A stretch of DNA of 64,000 bases from Antedon mediterranea (lineage: Eukaryota > Echinodermata > Crinoidea > Comatulida > Antedonidae), in the NCBI RefSeq assembly GCF_964355755.1, contig NC_092670.1, positions 8,493,201 through 8,557,200 of the forward strand, in the 5' to 3' direction. Both the position numbers and the translations under genes were made by a program. Shown piece after piece: positions 45,828 to 57,545 of this stretch (its first letter is position 1; each line of letters starts with the position of its first letter). The notes below the pieces were generated by a model. It had not been told where the DNA came from. It worked only from the letters and a program-made list of their open reading frames with translations, and searched no databases.

Positions 45828-48190
45828 ATGGCGGATAAGTATGTTCTGAACTGTCTGCTAAAAATCGTTGTTAATCTATGAAATCCATTAGTTAATTAAA
45901 TATTTCGATTACATACATTGAATTGTTTAAACTAATACCTATATTTAATGTGTTTTTGTGCGTTTATAACAATAAGATAACAATTTGTAAAGTAGTTTCA
46001 GTTAGCGATATACACTGGGTACGGTATAGGCCTAGGCAAAAGGCAACGAACAATCATCGCGTGTACTTTGATAATATGCCCGAGTGTTGAATATAATGCC
46101 AGTAGGCTTGTCCTACATTCTTGGATCACTACATTTATTATTTAATTCTACTCCACTATAAATTCATATTCGTGTGTTCGGCGTTCCTGTCTGAGACTAA
46201 GAAAGAGGTCAGGTAGCTGTTGAAATTCACTACCGCCGCACCAGTCATACGTAGGCCTAGTCGTAGGCTAACGTAGATAGATAGGAAGTGTAGGCCTAGG
46301 CCCAGAATGGACTAGACCTACAATCAATAGTGTAGAAGTAGAAAACAGCAATCAATAGTAGGATTCAATGCTTGCATCATTTTTTTTATATTCTAGGAAG
46401 CTCCAGCAAGTACCTGAGACCCTCCTCAAAAAGAGGAAGAAGAACTTAACTGAAAAGGCCAGAAAGGTTCAGGCACGTCTCCTAAACAAGAAATCATCAG
46501 AAAAGAAGAGAAAAGTAATCTTCAAGCGCGCCGAGCAGTATATCCGTGAATACCGCCGCAAAGAACGTGATGAGATTCGAATGAAACGTCAAGCCAGAGC
46601 GGCTGGAAACTTTTACGTTCCAGGAGAAGCCAAGTTGGCATTTGTTGTCAGAATTCGAGGGTAAAAAATAGCATTTTTTAAACAACAATAATAGATGGAT
46701 AAAACATACAATGTATAATATTAATAATAATAAGATTTATACAGCGCACAAATCCACAAAAGTGCTCAAGGCGCTTGTGAAAACCATGAAACCAAATAAC
46801 CTTAAACCTAAAAACAACTGATAATTTTGACAAAAGAAACCAAAATAAAAACAAGACCAATCGAACCCACATCACTGCTTCCGTTTACAAGCAATTTAAG
46901 GTGCATGTATGGGAGACATGATGGAGGAAAAATTGTGAAATATTGAATGGGAAAATTTATATGCACAAAGTATATACACAGAAAATTTATCCCTGGTTTT
47001 GAACATACTATAAGTCTCTGCTTTATTTTTCGAAAGCTAGTTTTTTATAAAAATTTTTAATTAAACACAATTAAATTAATTAAATGAATAATTGTTTCTA
47101 TTGGTTTCCTTACTACACAGTATTAATGGTGTGAGTCCTCGAGTAAAGAAGATCTTGCAGTTACTTCGTTTACGACAGATCCACAATGGTATATTCATCC
47201 GCCTCAACCATGCAACTCTTCAAATGCTCCGACTTGTTGAACCATACATCGCTTGGGGGTAAGTTGAAAAATGTGCCCTAGTATAATTTCCTAAACTGGA
47301 AGTTATTTTATGTTAAAGGTGGGTGGGCTTGCACCCAGTGTGGATGATTCCATTATGCACTTGTCAATTGTATGACCCATTATACAACCCCCGTACAAAT
47401 AATTATTGATTCGGGGGTGCGTCAAAAATCCTAAATGGTACATCACATCAATGAACAATGGTATTTCGATGTCCGTCAATTTATCACCCACCATTTAAAC
47501 AACATGGTAATTGTTCAAAATGGGCATCATGGTCACTTAAAGGTAAGTCACTTCTTTTATGCAGGAGTGCGGCATGGTATTCTAAAGGTATGACGCACAT
47601 CGGACAAATGACGTACCTCTAATGGGGTCATATAGTGGGTCATACAATTGACAAGTACATTGGTCCTAACTTGTAAGTGATCCATATAAAAGTTATTATT
47701 GCAAAATTGCGTGGTTGGTAGATTATCCTTGTTTAAATTCTAACTTCTGTTTTTCAGATACCCAAATTTGAAGACTGTGCGTGAATTGATCTACAAACGT
47801 GGATATGGAAAGGTTGACAGAAGACGTGTAGCTATTACCGACAACTCTGTTATTGAAGGCACACTAGGTATGTAACCATTTGACAAAAAAACAATCTAGA
47901 TACTATGCGGTACTGGGAAATTGGGTGGACATTGGAAAGTCTAAATCACATTATCTATAATCTTGTCATTTTATTTTGTAGGCAACCTTGGAATTATCTG
48001 TGTTGAAGATCTTATTCACGAGATATTCACAGTTGGACCCAATTTCAAGAAAGCTAATAATTTCATATGGCCATTCAAGCTGAGCTCACCGCGAGGTGGA
48101 TACAAAAAGAAGGGCAATCACTTTGTTGAAGGTGGAGATTATGGAAACAGGGAAGACAAAATAAACAACTTTGTCGCTCAGATGAATTAA
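45828..48190 (+). CDS. RPL7: 60S ribosomal protein L7 (uL30), five exons, 243 aa
   Basis: Large-subunit ribosomal protein that binds rRNA in the cytosolic ribosome. Exons: 45828-45838 (only ATG GCG GAT AA), 46397-46660, 47121-47258, 47758-47867, 47982-48190. All junctions are GT-AG and in phase. Residues 1-~75 form the basic eukaryote-specific extension ([19 protein letters not shown]). Then come the hallmark [90 protein letters not shown], and [20 protein letters not shown] with [16 protein letters not shown]. Length is close to the human 248 aa. The tiny first exon ending after four codons is common in ribosomal-protein genes. Intron 3 holds a 298-bp inverted-repeat element. Confidence 0.96.
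46725..46800 (-). mobile_element. LINE/SINE 3' tail in RPL7 intron 2 (antisense)
   Basis: (TAA)n is followed by GATTTATACAGCGCACAAATCC and AAAAGTGCTCAAGGCGCTTG, a widespread 3' terminal block of non-LTR elements and their SINEs. Confidence 0.5.
47359..47656. mobile_element. 298-bp inverted-repeat MITE in RPL7 intron 3
   Basis: The left end ACTTGTCAATTGTATGACCC is matched exactly by the complement at the right (GGGTCATACAATTGACAAGT), and similarity continues for about 15 more bases. No coding capacity. Target duplication unclear. Confidence 0.75.
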
Positions 48191-48276
48191 AAACACAAAC
48201 AAAAGATAACTGGAGCTTATATTGTCTAAAAAAAAAGTAACATCTTAAATGGTAAAAATGTATTGGTTTGGTAACA

Positions 48277-48282
48277 AATAAA
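48277..48282 (+). terminator. RPL7 polyadenylation signal
   Basis: AATAAA 87 bp after the RPL7 stop codon, in AACAAATAAAACTG. Confidence 0.6.
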
Positions 48283-48289
48283 ACTGTAT

Positions 48290-49084
48290 GCTACCTGACA
48301 TAATAAAATATAAAAAAACTGAATAGAAATCTTGTTTTAATTTACAGTACAGTTGTCTTCAATCATTTTAAACCATGACAACATTTATTTGTTATTTCTT
48401 ATTACAGACTGGGGGAAAGCTAAGCTTTGAATTGCGTTGCCATAAAGTTGTTATTCACCTTTGACCATTTATTCACTCTTAAACAGATTTTCTACTAGGC
48501 GAATCTGTTTGCATGAATCCGTTTGCAGACAACAACAAAATCGCTACCCTTTCCACTACAACAAAAGTGAATAGCAGTGATTTTCATGCTCATCTCATGT
48601 CTGCTGAGCTTTTCGATTCACATGATTTGTTGTGCAGTTTTTCACTTAGCAAAAAGTAGAAACAAGTCTAGATACCAATTTCGCTATAACGCAAAGAACT
48701 AGGATTCGTTGCAGAGAGAGGTTTGGAAGATGGAAACAAATTCGCCCAGTGGAAAGTTGCTTAACATGCAAAAATGTTGTACATATTGTAGCAAAATAAT
48801 TAATTACTATATTAACACTACTGACTGTACGTTTTATTTGCTTGATGAATTATTGTATTCATGACTTAAGATTATTCAATAATATTCATAATTGTGTACA
48901 TTCTATAAAATGCCATGTGCAGCTGGCTAATCATACTGTATACAAAAGAAGATTACGCCCTCTATAATTAAAAATTTGTCAATAAAATCCCGGCCCACAC
49001 AACACCACGTCGCGTAAAACTGCTGCCTCCTCTCGATCCTGCTGCCTGCATGCTGCATGCGCTGTGTCCCCGTGTGTAGCTAGT
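48290..49084. other. Intergenic; probable promoter of the carrier gene near its end
   Basis: No coding exon. GC content rises at 48990-49075. A splice-donor-like A|GTAGGT at 49141 could end a noncoding first exon that joins the acceptor at 50101. Confidence 0.3.
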
Positions 49085-49500
49085 AGTAGGCCTATACAAA
49101 ACTAGCGGGCTGCGGCTGCCGTGCTAGCAATCAACAAGCAGTAGGTGACTTTCTCTTCTTAATTAATATAGTATTAGCTACGTTATGGAATAAGGTAGGC
49201 CTGCTAGAGGGGCCTAACTCTATATTGGCCTAGGATAGGCCTTCAGGCTAGCTTAGCTAGTTAGGCTGGAATTCGTTAGGCCTAGGCTAGCCTATACACT
49301 CTACACATTAGCTAGCCTATCTCTAGGCCTACTAGCTAGCTAGGCTAGACCAGGCCTACTAGGACTAGCCTAGGCCTAGCTAGCTAGGATAGGCCGAAAT
49401 ACTCGCACGCGTAGTAGCTAACCTATGCCATGCATAGATCTCATCTTTAGTTTCGTCTAACTAGGGCCTAGCTAGCTAGGCAGGCCTACAAAATAACGCA
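49085..49500. repeat. Dense TAGGCCTA/CTAGCTAG cluster
   Basis: Highly repetitive short palindromes (TAGGCCTA, GCTAGCTAG, CTAGGCCTAG) with no regular period, in what is probably the first intron of the carrier gene. Confidence 0.6.
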
Positions 49501-50186
49501 AGCGACTGCCCCTCTTTTTTTTTAAAACAGTAGGACTGACCGAAAAGTTGAATACAAAAAAAAACCTACAACTTCAACTTGTTTCCCATGTCAGTCTCTG
49601 CTCAGACAGAGACTCTGCTTCTGCTGTGCATTCAATATTTATGGTTTAATGCAAACGCATGTTACCTGTATTTGTATGTAAAAGTCATGGTAAATTTTGG
49701 AGGTAACCTAATGGATGAATTTTTCAAACTGCATATTTTAAATTTAGTGACCTTCAATAGAACAATTAGGCCTACTATAACAAAGGTTTGTCCCTGAAAT
49801 GTCCAGTATCTTTAATTGAAGGAAATTAACCTAATTACCTGTATTACTATTAATTATACAGTACTGTACACTCTCATTTTAATTGGCAGCAATCCTTATT
49901 ATTTTACATGTTTAGGCCTAGGTTTGTTTGCTGTGTTGAAAAAGATTTAATGCTCAAAATGTACACCATGTGATTCCAAAAGAAAATAAAATTTGTCGGT
50001 TACTTTAATACAACTTGTGTAAGCCACTTCAGTTTTACACTATGTGAACATGCCCTAAATATATTTCAAATTTAAATTTAATTCTTTTTTTTATTTTTCA
50101 GGTAAATCAATAAAATCACAAATTTATATGGATAATACAAAAATAATGTGAAATTTATAACTTTTCAACCCTCATCGAAATGAGTT

Positions 50187-51516
50187 ATGACGAACAAAAA
50201 CATGTCTTTACATCAAGACTCTGGAGGACTTTTAAACAATGCCAAAACTGCAGAGATGCAAGTGCAACCAACTTCAGAGACAATATCTCCAGAACCAGTA
50301 CACGAATCTCTAGAGTTCTTCTATGGAGGAGGTGCTGCTTTTATAAACATCATGGTTACTTTTCCGCTAAACAAAGTTCTTTTTCGGCAGCAACTACACG
50401 GCATCGGTGTCGAGAGAGCCTTTGCGCAGTTGCAACGAGAAGGCCCGGCAATGATTTTTCGCGGTGTGTTACCACCGTTATTACAAAAGACAACATCAAC
50501 AGCACTGATGTTTGGACTATATGATCAATATTCTAAAATGATTAGACACCAATTTCCATCTATTCCTGTTTCTTCAGCTAAAATGTTGGCAGCAGTTTTT
50601 TCAGGTGAGATACTGCATTTTTTTCTTTTGGTAATTTAAACACAATAACTCTGTTTCATACGTACAGTATTTATACTGTGTTAATACAAAAATACTCTCA
50701 AGCATACAGTATCATGCTTGCATGTTTCTTTAAATTAGTTACTGTAGAACGGGATAGTAAAAATGCTTTGTTGTGCAAAGTTGAAATAAATGTCATACCA
50801 CATACATATCGATTTAGAGGTTTTGTTTGCACCTATAAAAAACACAAAAATACAAGCCACATTGACAAAAACCACCAACATTCTTTTTCCTGATCAATAC
50901 ATTATAAGAATGTAATTGAATGTAAATTTAAATAATTATTTTTAATAAACTATAAAAATAGTAGTTCTTTATTATTTAGATTATTTGTTTTTATTTAGGA
51001 ACATCCGAAGCTATTCTTGTTCCATTTGAACGCGTTCAAACTGTTCTCCAAGACAACCGTCAAAAACATTATCGTAACACAATACACGTCTTCAAAGAAT
51101 TGTACTCCAAATACGGTATTAAAGAACTATATCGAGGACTAACCCCGATCCTTTTGCGAAATGGCCCAAGCAACGCTGTTTTCTTCGGTTTTCGTCATGA
51201 GCTGAAAGACTTGTTACCGGAAGCTCAAACACAGACTGGAAATATTTTAAATGACTTTGTGAGTGGTGCGGTTCTTGGTGCTAGTATTAGCACCGTTTGG
51301 TATCCTATAAATGTTGTAAAAACTCGCATGATGGTGAAGGTTGGTGGAGAGTACCTCTCATTTCGGCAAACGTTCTGGAATATTTATTACGAGCGAGGCA
51401 AACGTTTGTATAGTTTATTCTATGGTGTTCATCTTAACTTCAGTCGCGCATTGATTTCTTGGGGCATTATCAACGCATCTTATGAACTTCTCAAGCAAAC
51501 ATTTACACCTAGATAG
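50187..51516 (+). CDS. SLC25A51: SLC25A51/52-like mitochondrial NAD carrier, two coding exons, 311 aa
   Basis: Inner-membrane carrier. Its vertebrate relative SLC25A51 imports NAD into mitochondria. Coding exons: 50187-50604 and 50999-51516, joined at a Gly codon (GT-AG). An acceptor ending at 50101 implies a 5'-UTR exon upstream. Three carrier repeats are visible with family-specific motifs: FPLNKVLFRQQLHGIG; GVLPPLLQKTTSTALMFGLYD; VPFERVQTVLQD; ELYRGLTPILLRNGPSNAVF; YPINVVKTRM; YGVHLNFSRALISWGIINAS. The degenerate signatures (PLNKVL, PINVVK) match SLC25A51/52 rather than ordinary carriers. Start: MTNKNM at 50187, with Met6 (50202) as alternative. The last codons run into a 28-bp tandem repeat. 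Ortholog assignment is confident at subfamily level. Confidence 0.92.
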
Positions 51517-51608
51517 GGATACTCCTTTATTTACACCTAGATAGGGATACTCCTTTATTTTCACCTAGATAGGGATATACTCCTTTATTTTCACCTAGAT
51601 AGGGATGC
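51501..51608 (+). repeat. 28-30-bp tandem repeat spanning the carrier stop codon
   Basis: Four copies of CACCTAGATAGGGATACTCC with TTTAT, at spacings 28, 28 and 30 bp. The first copy supplies the last coding triplets (ACA CCT AGA) and the stop TAG. The others lie in the 3' UTR. Confidence 0.85.
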
Positions 51609-52642
51609 TTATTTGGGTTTCCCTTAAAATAGAGATAATACTCTGAATTTATTTTCATTTATAGAGGAAGATGCTTATTCAAAGATGCTGCCTCATTGAA
51701 TGCAATCAGTAAAATCTTTCAACCAATTAATTTATTCGTTTTTACTTTTTTAATTTTGACCTCAAAATGATTTTGTTTTGGTACCAGTAGCTTTGAAATC
51801 ACTGTATGATTTCTCTACCATATTAATAAAAATTCATTATTTAATATTAAGAAAAATAATGAAAGTTTATTTTATTATTTTAATGGGAGAATTTGATGAA
51901 ATACAGTTTAAAGAGTCAATCTTTCATTGAATTTACTGTGCAAAGCATTGTTTGTTTTTTAACAGGTCTGTATTTTTTAACATACAACATACTGCATTCA
52001 ATTTTATTATTGTTATTAAAAGGCCCAACTTTCTGAGCAGTTCAAATATAGTAAAGTAGTTACCGACCGTGTCATCAATATATAACAAGGAGAAAATATC
52101 CCATCTCCAGTAACTATTTTTAGGCATTCAGTAATATTAGCAGGATGGTCATGCCTTATTTTAAACCAATAATTTGACCACTTAATTAGCCACTTGATAG
52201 GCGAGTGTTATTTTACTGTTGATGTATTTTTACTTTTTATTTCTAAACCCACTTTATACATGTAAATCTTTCAAAATTGTTAAATCAGCAATTATCATCG
52301 CTCATCAATATCAATTTAGGCAAGGTAATACTAATAGCTGAGCCCTGTTTTTTCAGGACAAACCTAATGCTTAAAATTGGTGAGAAACACTAAATTTACA
52401 GTAGAACTCAAATCAGGATATGTATAATTAATATCTGGAAAACACAATGTACCATCAATGTCCTCAAAATAAAAAAAATAAAACAATTTAATAGAAAGTA
52501 CTGTACAGTATAAATTCCTTGATTTATTTGAAAGCGTCATTGAAACAATATTATTATGAATTTGGATCTCTACTGCGCCAGTGATGGATCCATGTTTCTA
52601 AAATATTGGATGCCAGGGGCATAACAATTATAAATCGACTAT
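51609..52642. other. No gene seen
   Basis: Downstream flank of the carrier gene up to the foldback element. AATAAA-like sites occur near 51826. No coding signal. Confidence 0.4.
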
Positions 52643-54445
52643 TAGACCGGGCGCCCGGAAGATTTATTCATGTGAAAAGATACAAAAGGTTTGATGATGT
52701 AGTTAGGTGCGTATTAGGGCGAGATGCAATATTCGACATTGCTGCCGGGTCACAGCCTGTACATAGGGCCTGTGGGGATCATAACATAGGGGGGTAAAAA
52801 TGCATTTATTTATGTGAAGCGATACAAGGATAAACTTTTTTGGATATCATTCGCAGTGGGCTACTAATGATTACATCACCAATGACAGCAACTTTATCCT
52901 GTACGGGGCGCCAAACAGCAACATTTTAGGGCCACGCCCAAATGGGTTTATTCATGTGAAGCGATACAAGGTTGAATCTTTTTTTAATGGCAGCAGTATA
53001 TATTGGGGATGGCAAAAACACCAATGACAGCAACTTTATCCTGTACATAAGCTCAGACAGCAGCCCCAAAGGTCCGCAGTTTCCCCCTATTCGGCTATAT
53101 ACTCGGCGCGTATGTCGTCTATTGGCGTTCATCTGAGTTAGAAATACGTGATACGGACTCGGACTGACAATAAATACACAGTAGAATGCTAAAACAATAA
53201 ATAAAGAGAGCAGTTGTTTCCTGTACCAAATCATCAAACATCAAACTCTTAGGAACTCGCCCAAAATGGGTTTATCCATGAAGTGTGTAATCATTTTTGA
53301 AAAAAATGTTGTTTTTTTTTACTTTTTCGGTACACAGCAGCTCAAATACCCGAGGCTCCATTCGTGATCAACAATGTTGATAATACAAACACATTCACGA
53401 TAACGAGTGACTTTTATTTTATAATTGAAATATATCTTTATTTTGGAATAATAAATAACACCAACAAAAACACTTAAAATAACCAACAGCAGATTTGTAT
53501 TTTAGGGTATCATTTTGAACAATCAATATTATATCAAAATCATTATTTCACAACACAAAATAATATAATTTAAGAATATTTTTCAGATAAACTAATTAAT
53601 AATTACACTCATAATGATCGACACCGGTACCGATTATTGTGCTTTATTATTATAACTCGATTTAAATATTGTTTTAATTACACACTAGACACTAGTGATA
53701 TGTCTATATGAAAAAAGGCAATGAAATCTAAATTTGCAACATTTTTTACATAACATAACATAATAGTAAAGTAAATAATAGTTCGAATTCAACATAATCA
53801 CTTAGAAAATTGGTAAGGTATAGATTAGACTATCGATTGCACACTATTACTGTATTTTTAATTCAATTTAAATTTAAAAAAAAGTAACAGTTTTCATGTG
53901 AATTAGACTGATAAAAACCAACAAATAACTTAATCTGCCAACATTTTAAACATCGTTACTTGTCCATAATGGATCGACTACTGTATCGATTACTGCACAT
54001 TGTTTTACTTTAACTGAAACAAAGTCAAATTTTTAATTGTTACTGTACTAATATTAGACAGTGATATCTGATAAAAGGCAACATTAATTAATATTAATAA
54101 TACTGAACCAAATTAAATATCGTTACTTATCCACAATGGATCGACTACTGTATTGGTTATTGCACATTATTTACTAACTAAAATAAGAAAGTGATATCTG
54201 ATAAAACGCAACAAACTGAATCGAATTAAATATCGTTACTTATCCATAATGGATCGACTACTGTATTGATTACTGCACATTATTTTACTATAACTGCCCA
54301 AGTCAAATTTAAAATTGTTACTGTACTAACATTAGACAGTGATATCTGATAAAATGCAACATACTCAGGACCAAATTAAATATCGTTACTTATCCATAAT
54401 GGATCGACTACTGTATCGATTATTGCACATTATTTAACTATAACT

Positions 54446-56281
54446 TTTTAACTACTAATCTTTTCAATACACAATTTGTAAACAACTTTTGCATAGATAA
54501 TGATCAGCATTGTGATTTGGATACAATAGATTGTCTTACCAACTTTGAATGTGAACCCTTTGTGATGCCTGAGGTATTTTATGCCCTCTCACAGTTAAAT
54601 GTATCCAAATCACCAGGACCTGATTGTTTGCTTCCAGTATTCTTAAAGTCATGTAAGGCACAATTGGCTAATGTTTCACCGGTGAATGTTTTATGTACAT
54701 TCTTTAATTTAACTGTACAAAAAGGTATTTTACCAAAACAATGGAAGGATGCAAATGTTGTACCTATTTTCAAAAGAAATGGAAAACCCAAAGACGAAAT
54801 GAAAAGCTATCGTCCAGTGTCTTTAACTCCCATAATTTGTAAGATTATTGAGATATTTCTTTGCTATCGTTTAAGGGAATATCTAGAATATAATAATATC
54901 CTTTCAGAAAATCAGTTTGGGTTTAGACAAATGTATAGTACTGAACTTTTACTTTCAAAGGTTTTTCATTCATGGGCACAGAGCTTAGAACTTAAAGGCT
55001 GTAAAAATATTGATATTATTTTTCTTGATTTTTCGTCTGCATTTGATAAGGTGTCTCATAAAAGATTAATTAAGAAACTTAATAACTGTGGCATTGGTGA
55101 GAACACTAATGCATGGATTACAGATTTTCTTTCAAATAGACACCAAATGGTTATTTACAGAGGAGAAAAGTCAGAGTGGGTAAATGTTACTTCAGGGGTA
55201 CCACAAGGGTCAGTTTTGGGCCCTCTTTTATTTTTGATTTACATAAGTGATATTGTAAATAATATTTCTTCTTCACTTTTTCAATTTGCTGATGATCACA
55301 CATTATCACGTCCTATCAGGGAAGAGTTAATTTAACTCTTCCCTGGTCCTATTTATAACAATAATGATTGTAAATTACTTCAAAAGGATTTAGATTCAAT
55401 TGCTAAATGGGCAAATGTAAACCAACTTCCCTTAAATCCTGTCAAATGCGCCGTAATGCATGTTACAAGATGTAAAGATATAGTTAACTGGGATTATACC
55501 ATAGAATCAGACAATATTCCTAAAGTTACAGAATTAAAATTTCTAGGTGTTTATGTAAATAGTTCGATGTCTTGTCATACACAAGTTAATTATGTATGTT
55601 GTAAAGCAAGCAGATTGCTTGGTTTTATTTCAAAATGTAGTAAAAATATGTCCTGGTTAGCTATGTTGAACTTATACAAAGCTCTATAACTTCCAGTGAT
55701 TACCTACTGTTGTTCAATGTGGGCACCATTTGAGAAATCACATACTAATAGAATAGAAAGTATACAAAGGAAAGCAACAAGGATAATAATGTTTAGAAAG
55801 GAAGGTTCCTGGGAAACCTCTTATTTTCATAGGTTGAAAGTGCTTGAATTATTATCTATTGATGACTTGTTTAAATTACATAGACTTTCATTAGGATTTA
55901 AGTTGTTGAAAGGTTACTGCCCCCATTCTTTCAATGAGTATATTAAAACTAGTGAAAGATGTCCGGGTAGGCTTTTACGTTGGAATTCGAAAGGCAATAC
56001 TTTTCATAATTCTGTATTTGTTTCCTTTCCTAGACTATGGGAGCAAATACCAAATGACATAAAAGATTCACAAAAAATTTCAATATTTAAGGCTGCTCTA
56101 ACAAAACACTATATTTCATGTTATGTATAGTTTATTTGTATTTTTCTTGTATATGGTTTTATCTTAACTGTTTGTATTGTATGGAGTGAGTGCAGAATCT
56201 GTTTGGGCTTTAGCCTATTTTCATTCCTGGTTATTTTTACATTGATGACCGAATAAATATTATTATTATTATAATTATTAT
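54446..56281 (+). mobile_element. 5'-truncated non-LTR retrotransposon inside the left foldback arm
   Basis: A 1836-bp insertion between direct repeats TATAACT (54439-54445 and 56282-56288), ending in GAATAAAT(ATT)n. One reading frame from 54517 to 56130 encodes an RT domain (SPGPDCLLPVFLK, KSYRPVSLTPIICKI, ENQFGFRQMYSTELLL, IIFLDFSSAFDKVSHKRL, TSGVPQGSVLGPLLFLIY, FADD) and the post-RT region (TELKFLGVYVNSSM, VITYCCSMWAP, IQRKATRIIM, PRLWEQIPNDIK). The endonuclease domain is missing. Two in-frame stops interrupt it: TAA at 55333 inside a tiny palindromic insertion, and TAA at 55687. CR1/Jockey-like group by motifs; the clade was not resolved. Confidence 0.85.
55310..55352. mobile_element. Tiny palindromic insertion with 7-bp target duplication (copy 3), in the LINE RT gene
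   Basis: The 29-bp core (55317-55345) has 14-bp arms CAGGGAAGAGTTAA and TTAACTCTTCCCTG around a single T. It lies between perfect GTCCTAT repeats (55310-55316 and 55346-55352). Core plus one repeat is 36 bp, so the LINE frame resumes in phase after it, but the insert brings a TAA stop. This is the clearest evidence that the palindrome entered an existing sequence. Confidence 0.75.
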
Positions 56282-56999
56282 TATAACTGCCCAAATCAAT
56301 TTTAAAATTGTTACTGTACTAACATTATACAGTGATATCTGATAAAATGCAACATACTCAGGACCAAATTAAATATCGTTACTTATCCATAATGGATCGA
56401 CTACTGTATCGATTATTGCACATTATTTTACTATAACTGCCGAAGTCAAATTTAAAATTGTTACTGTACTAACATTATACAGTGATATCTGATAAAAGGC
56501 AACATTAATAATACTGGACAAAATTAAATATCGTTACTTATCCACAATGGATCGACTACTGTATTGATTATTGCACATTATTTTTCTCTAACTGAACCCA
56601 GGTCGAATATTGTACATGCAGTGTAACTACCGACACACTGTAAAAGCACAATTGAGCAAAGACATCGAGGTTACTGGCTGTATGCATTAAAATAACTGAA
56701 TATTGTACATTCAACATATTCCATTGTTACTAGCTAAAAAGAATACACGATATAATAAAACCAATAGGGGCTATTGTATTTCTTTTTACATGATTTGTGA
56801 CAGCGTCATTTATAAATTTGATTATATCACACTGTAATGATACTGGATTCTGCTTGCCAACTATCTATGGATCAAATAGTTCAGTATTTACATTTGATAT
56901 ATTATATACAATATTTACTTCAAAACTGTCAAATGTTTTATGTAAACGATTAAAAACTATTAAATCAGCCGTAATGCATAATCTTTTTAGTTTATCTAT

Positions 57000-57545
57000 T
57001 CGTCATCATCACAGTCACTTTCACTGTCATCACTCCAAGGTTGGTCATCATCGATTTCAGCTTCAAAATCTATTATTTCAAGTTCTTCATCATCAGTTTG
57101 TTCCAATATTCCTGCATCAGTATCGTCAAGAACTTTGTTCCGAGTGTGGATCACTAGTCAATGGATCTGGTAGAGCATTTCCATCAAACCATTTCGGTAC
57201 ATACCTTCCATCACCATTATCAACCCATCCATAGTTTAATGGGCGTAGGTTTTGTGTTGGCTGAGGAGTATGAGCGTGTCTCCACATAAGATACATAATT
57301 TGCCCTCAACAGATGCTGAGTGATTGTGATTTCACATGGTGGCAATGACGAACAGTTGATCTTCTTGACTTTCTTCTTTCCAGTTGTCATTTTGCGAAAC
57401 GATTGGTACCTGGCCTCATTAATACTGTTCATGCTTTTAAACCCATATATCTTGCATACATAGGCAGTGACTGCGGGTTTGTCCATCCTGTCACCACAAA
57501 GCGATCGCAATGACTTGCCTTTGCGGTAAAATCCAGTATCATTAC
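57000..57545 (-). pseudogene. Gene remnant in the centre of the foldback element
   Basis: The minus-strand frame from about 57541 reads TGFYRKGKSLRSLCGDRMDK, then CKIYGF, SINEARYQSF, SSLPPCEITITQHLLRANYV. After a frameshift near 57233 it continues NYGWVDNGDGRYVPKWFDGN. A further shift leads to an acidic end (DDEELEIIDFEAEIDDDQPW). The pattern GD-R-LPP-QH-RA-YGW recalls a multicopy uncharacterised protein family common in invertebrate genomes; that comparison is from memory. No catalytic motif is seen. No ATG at the start and two frameshifts, so probably inactive. Confidence 0.5.

Larger units (their letters stand above)
52643..56855 (+). repeat. Left arm of the foldback element
   Basis: About 2.4 kb after discounting the inserted LINE (54446-56281). 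Copies of the GGATCGACTACTGTAT module occur near 53970, 54137, 54250, 54402, 56395 and 56548. Confidence 0.8.

Noticed and set aside
47259-47981. Intronic snoRNAs in RPL7
   Set aside because: I looked for C/D and H/ACA boxes in introns 3 and 4 and found no paired set with a terminal stem.
52606-53237. Open frames in the outer foldback arm
   Set aside because: A shadow copy (59046-59243) appears in the other arm, and the peptides show no domain; repeat translation rather than a gene.
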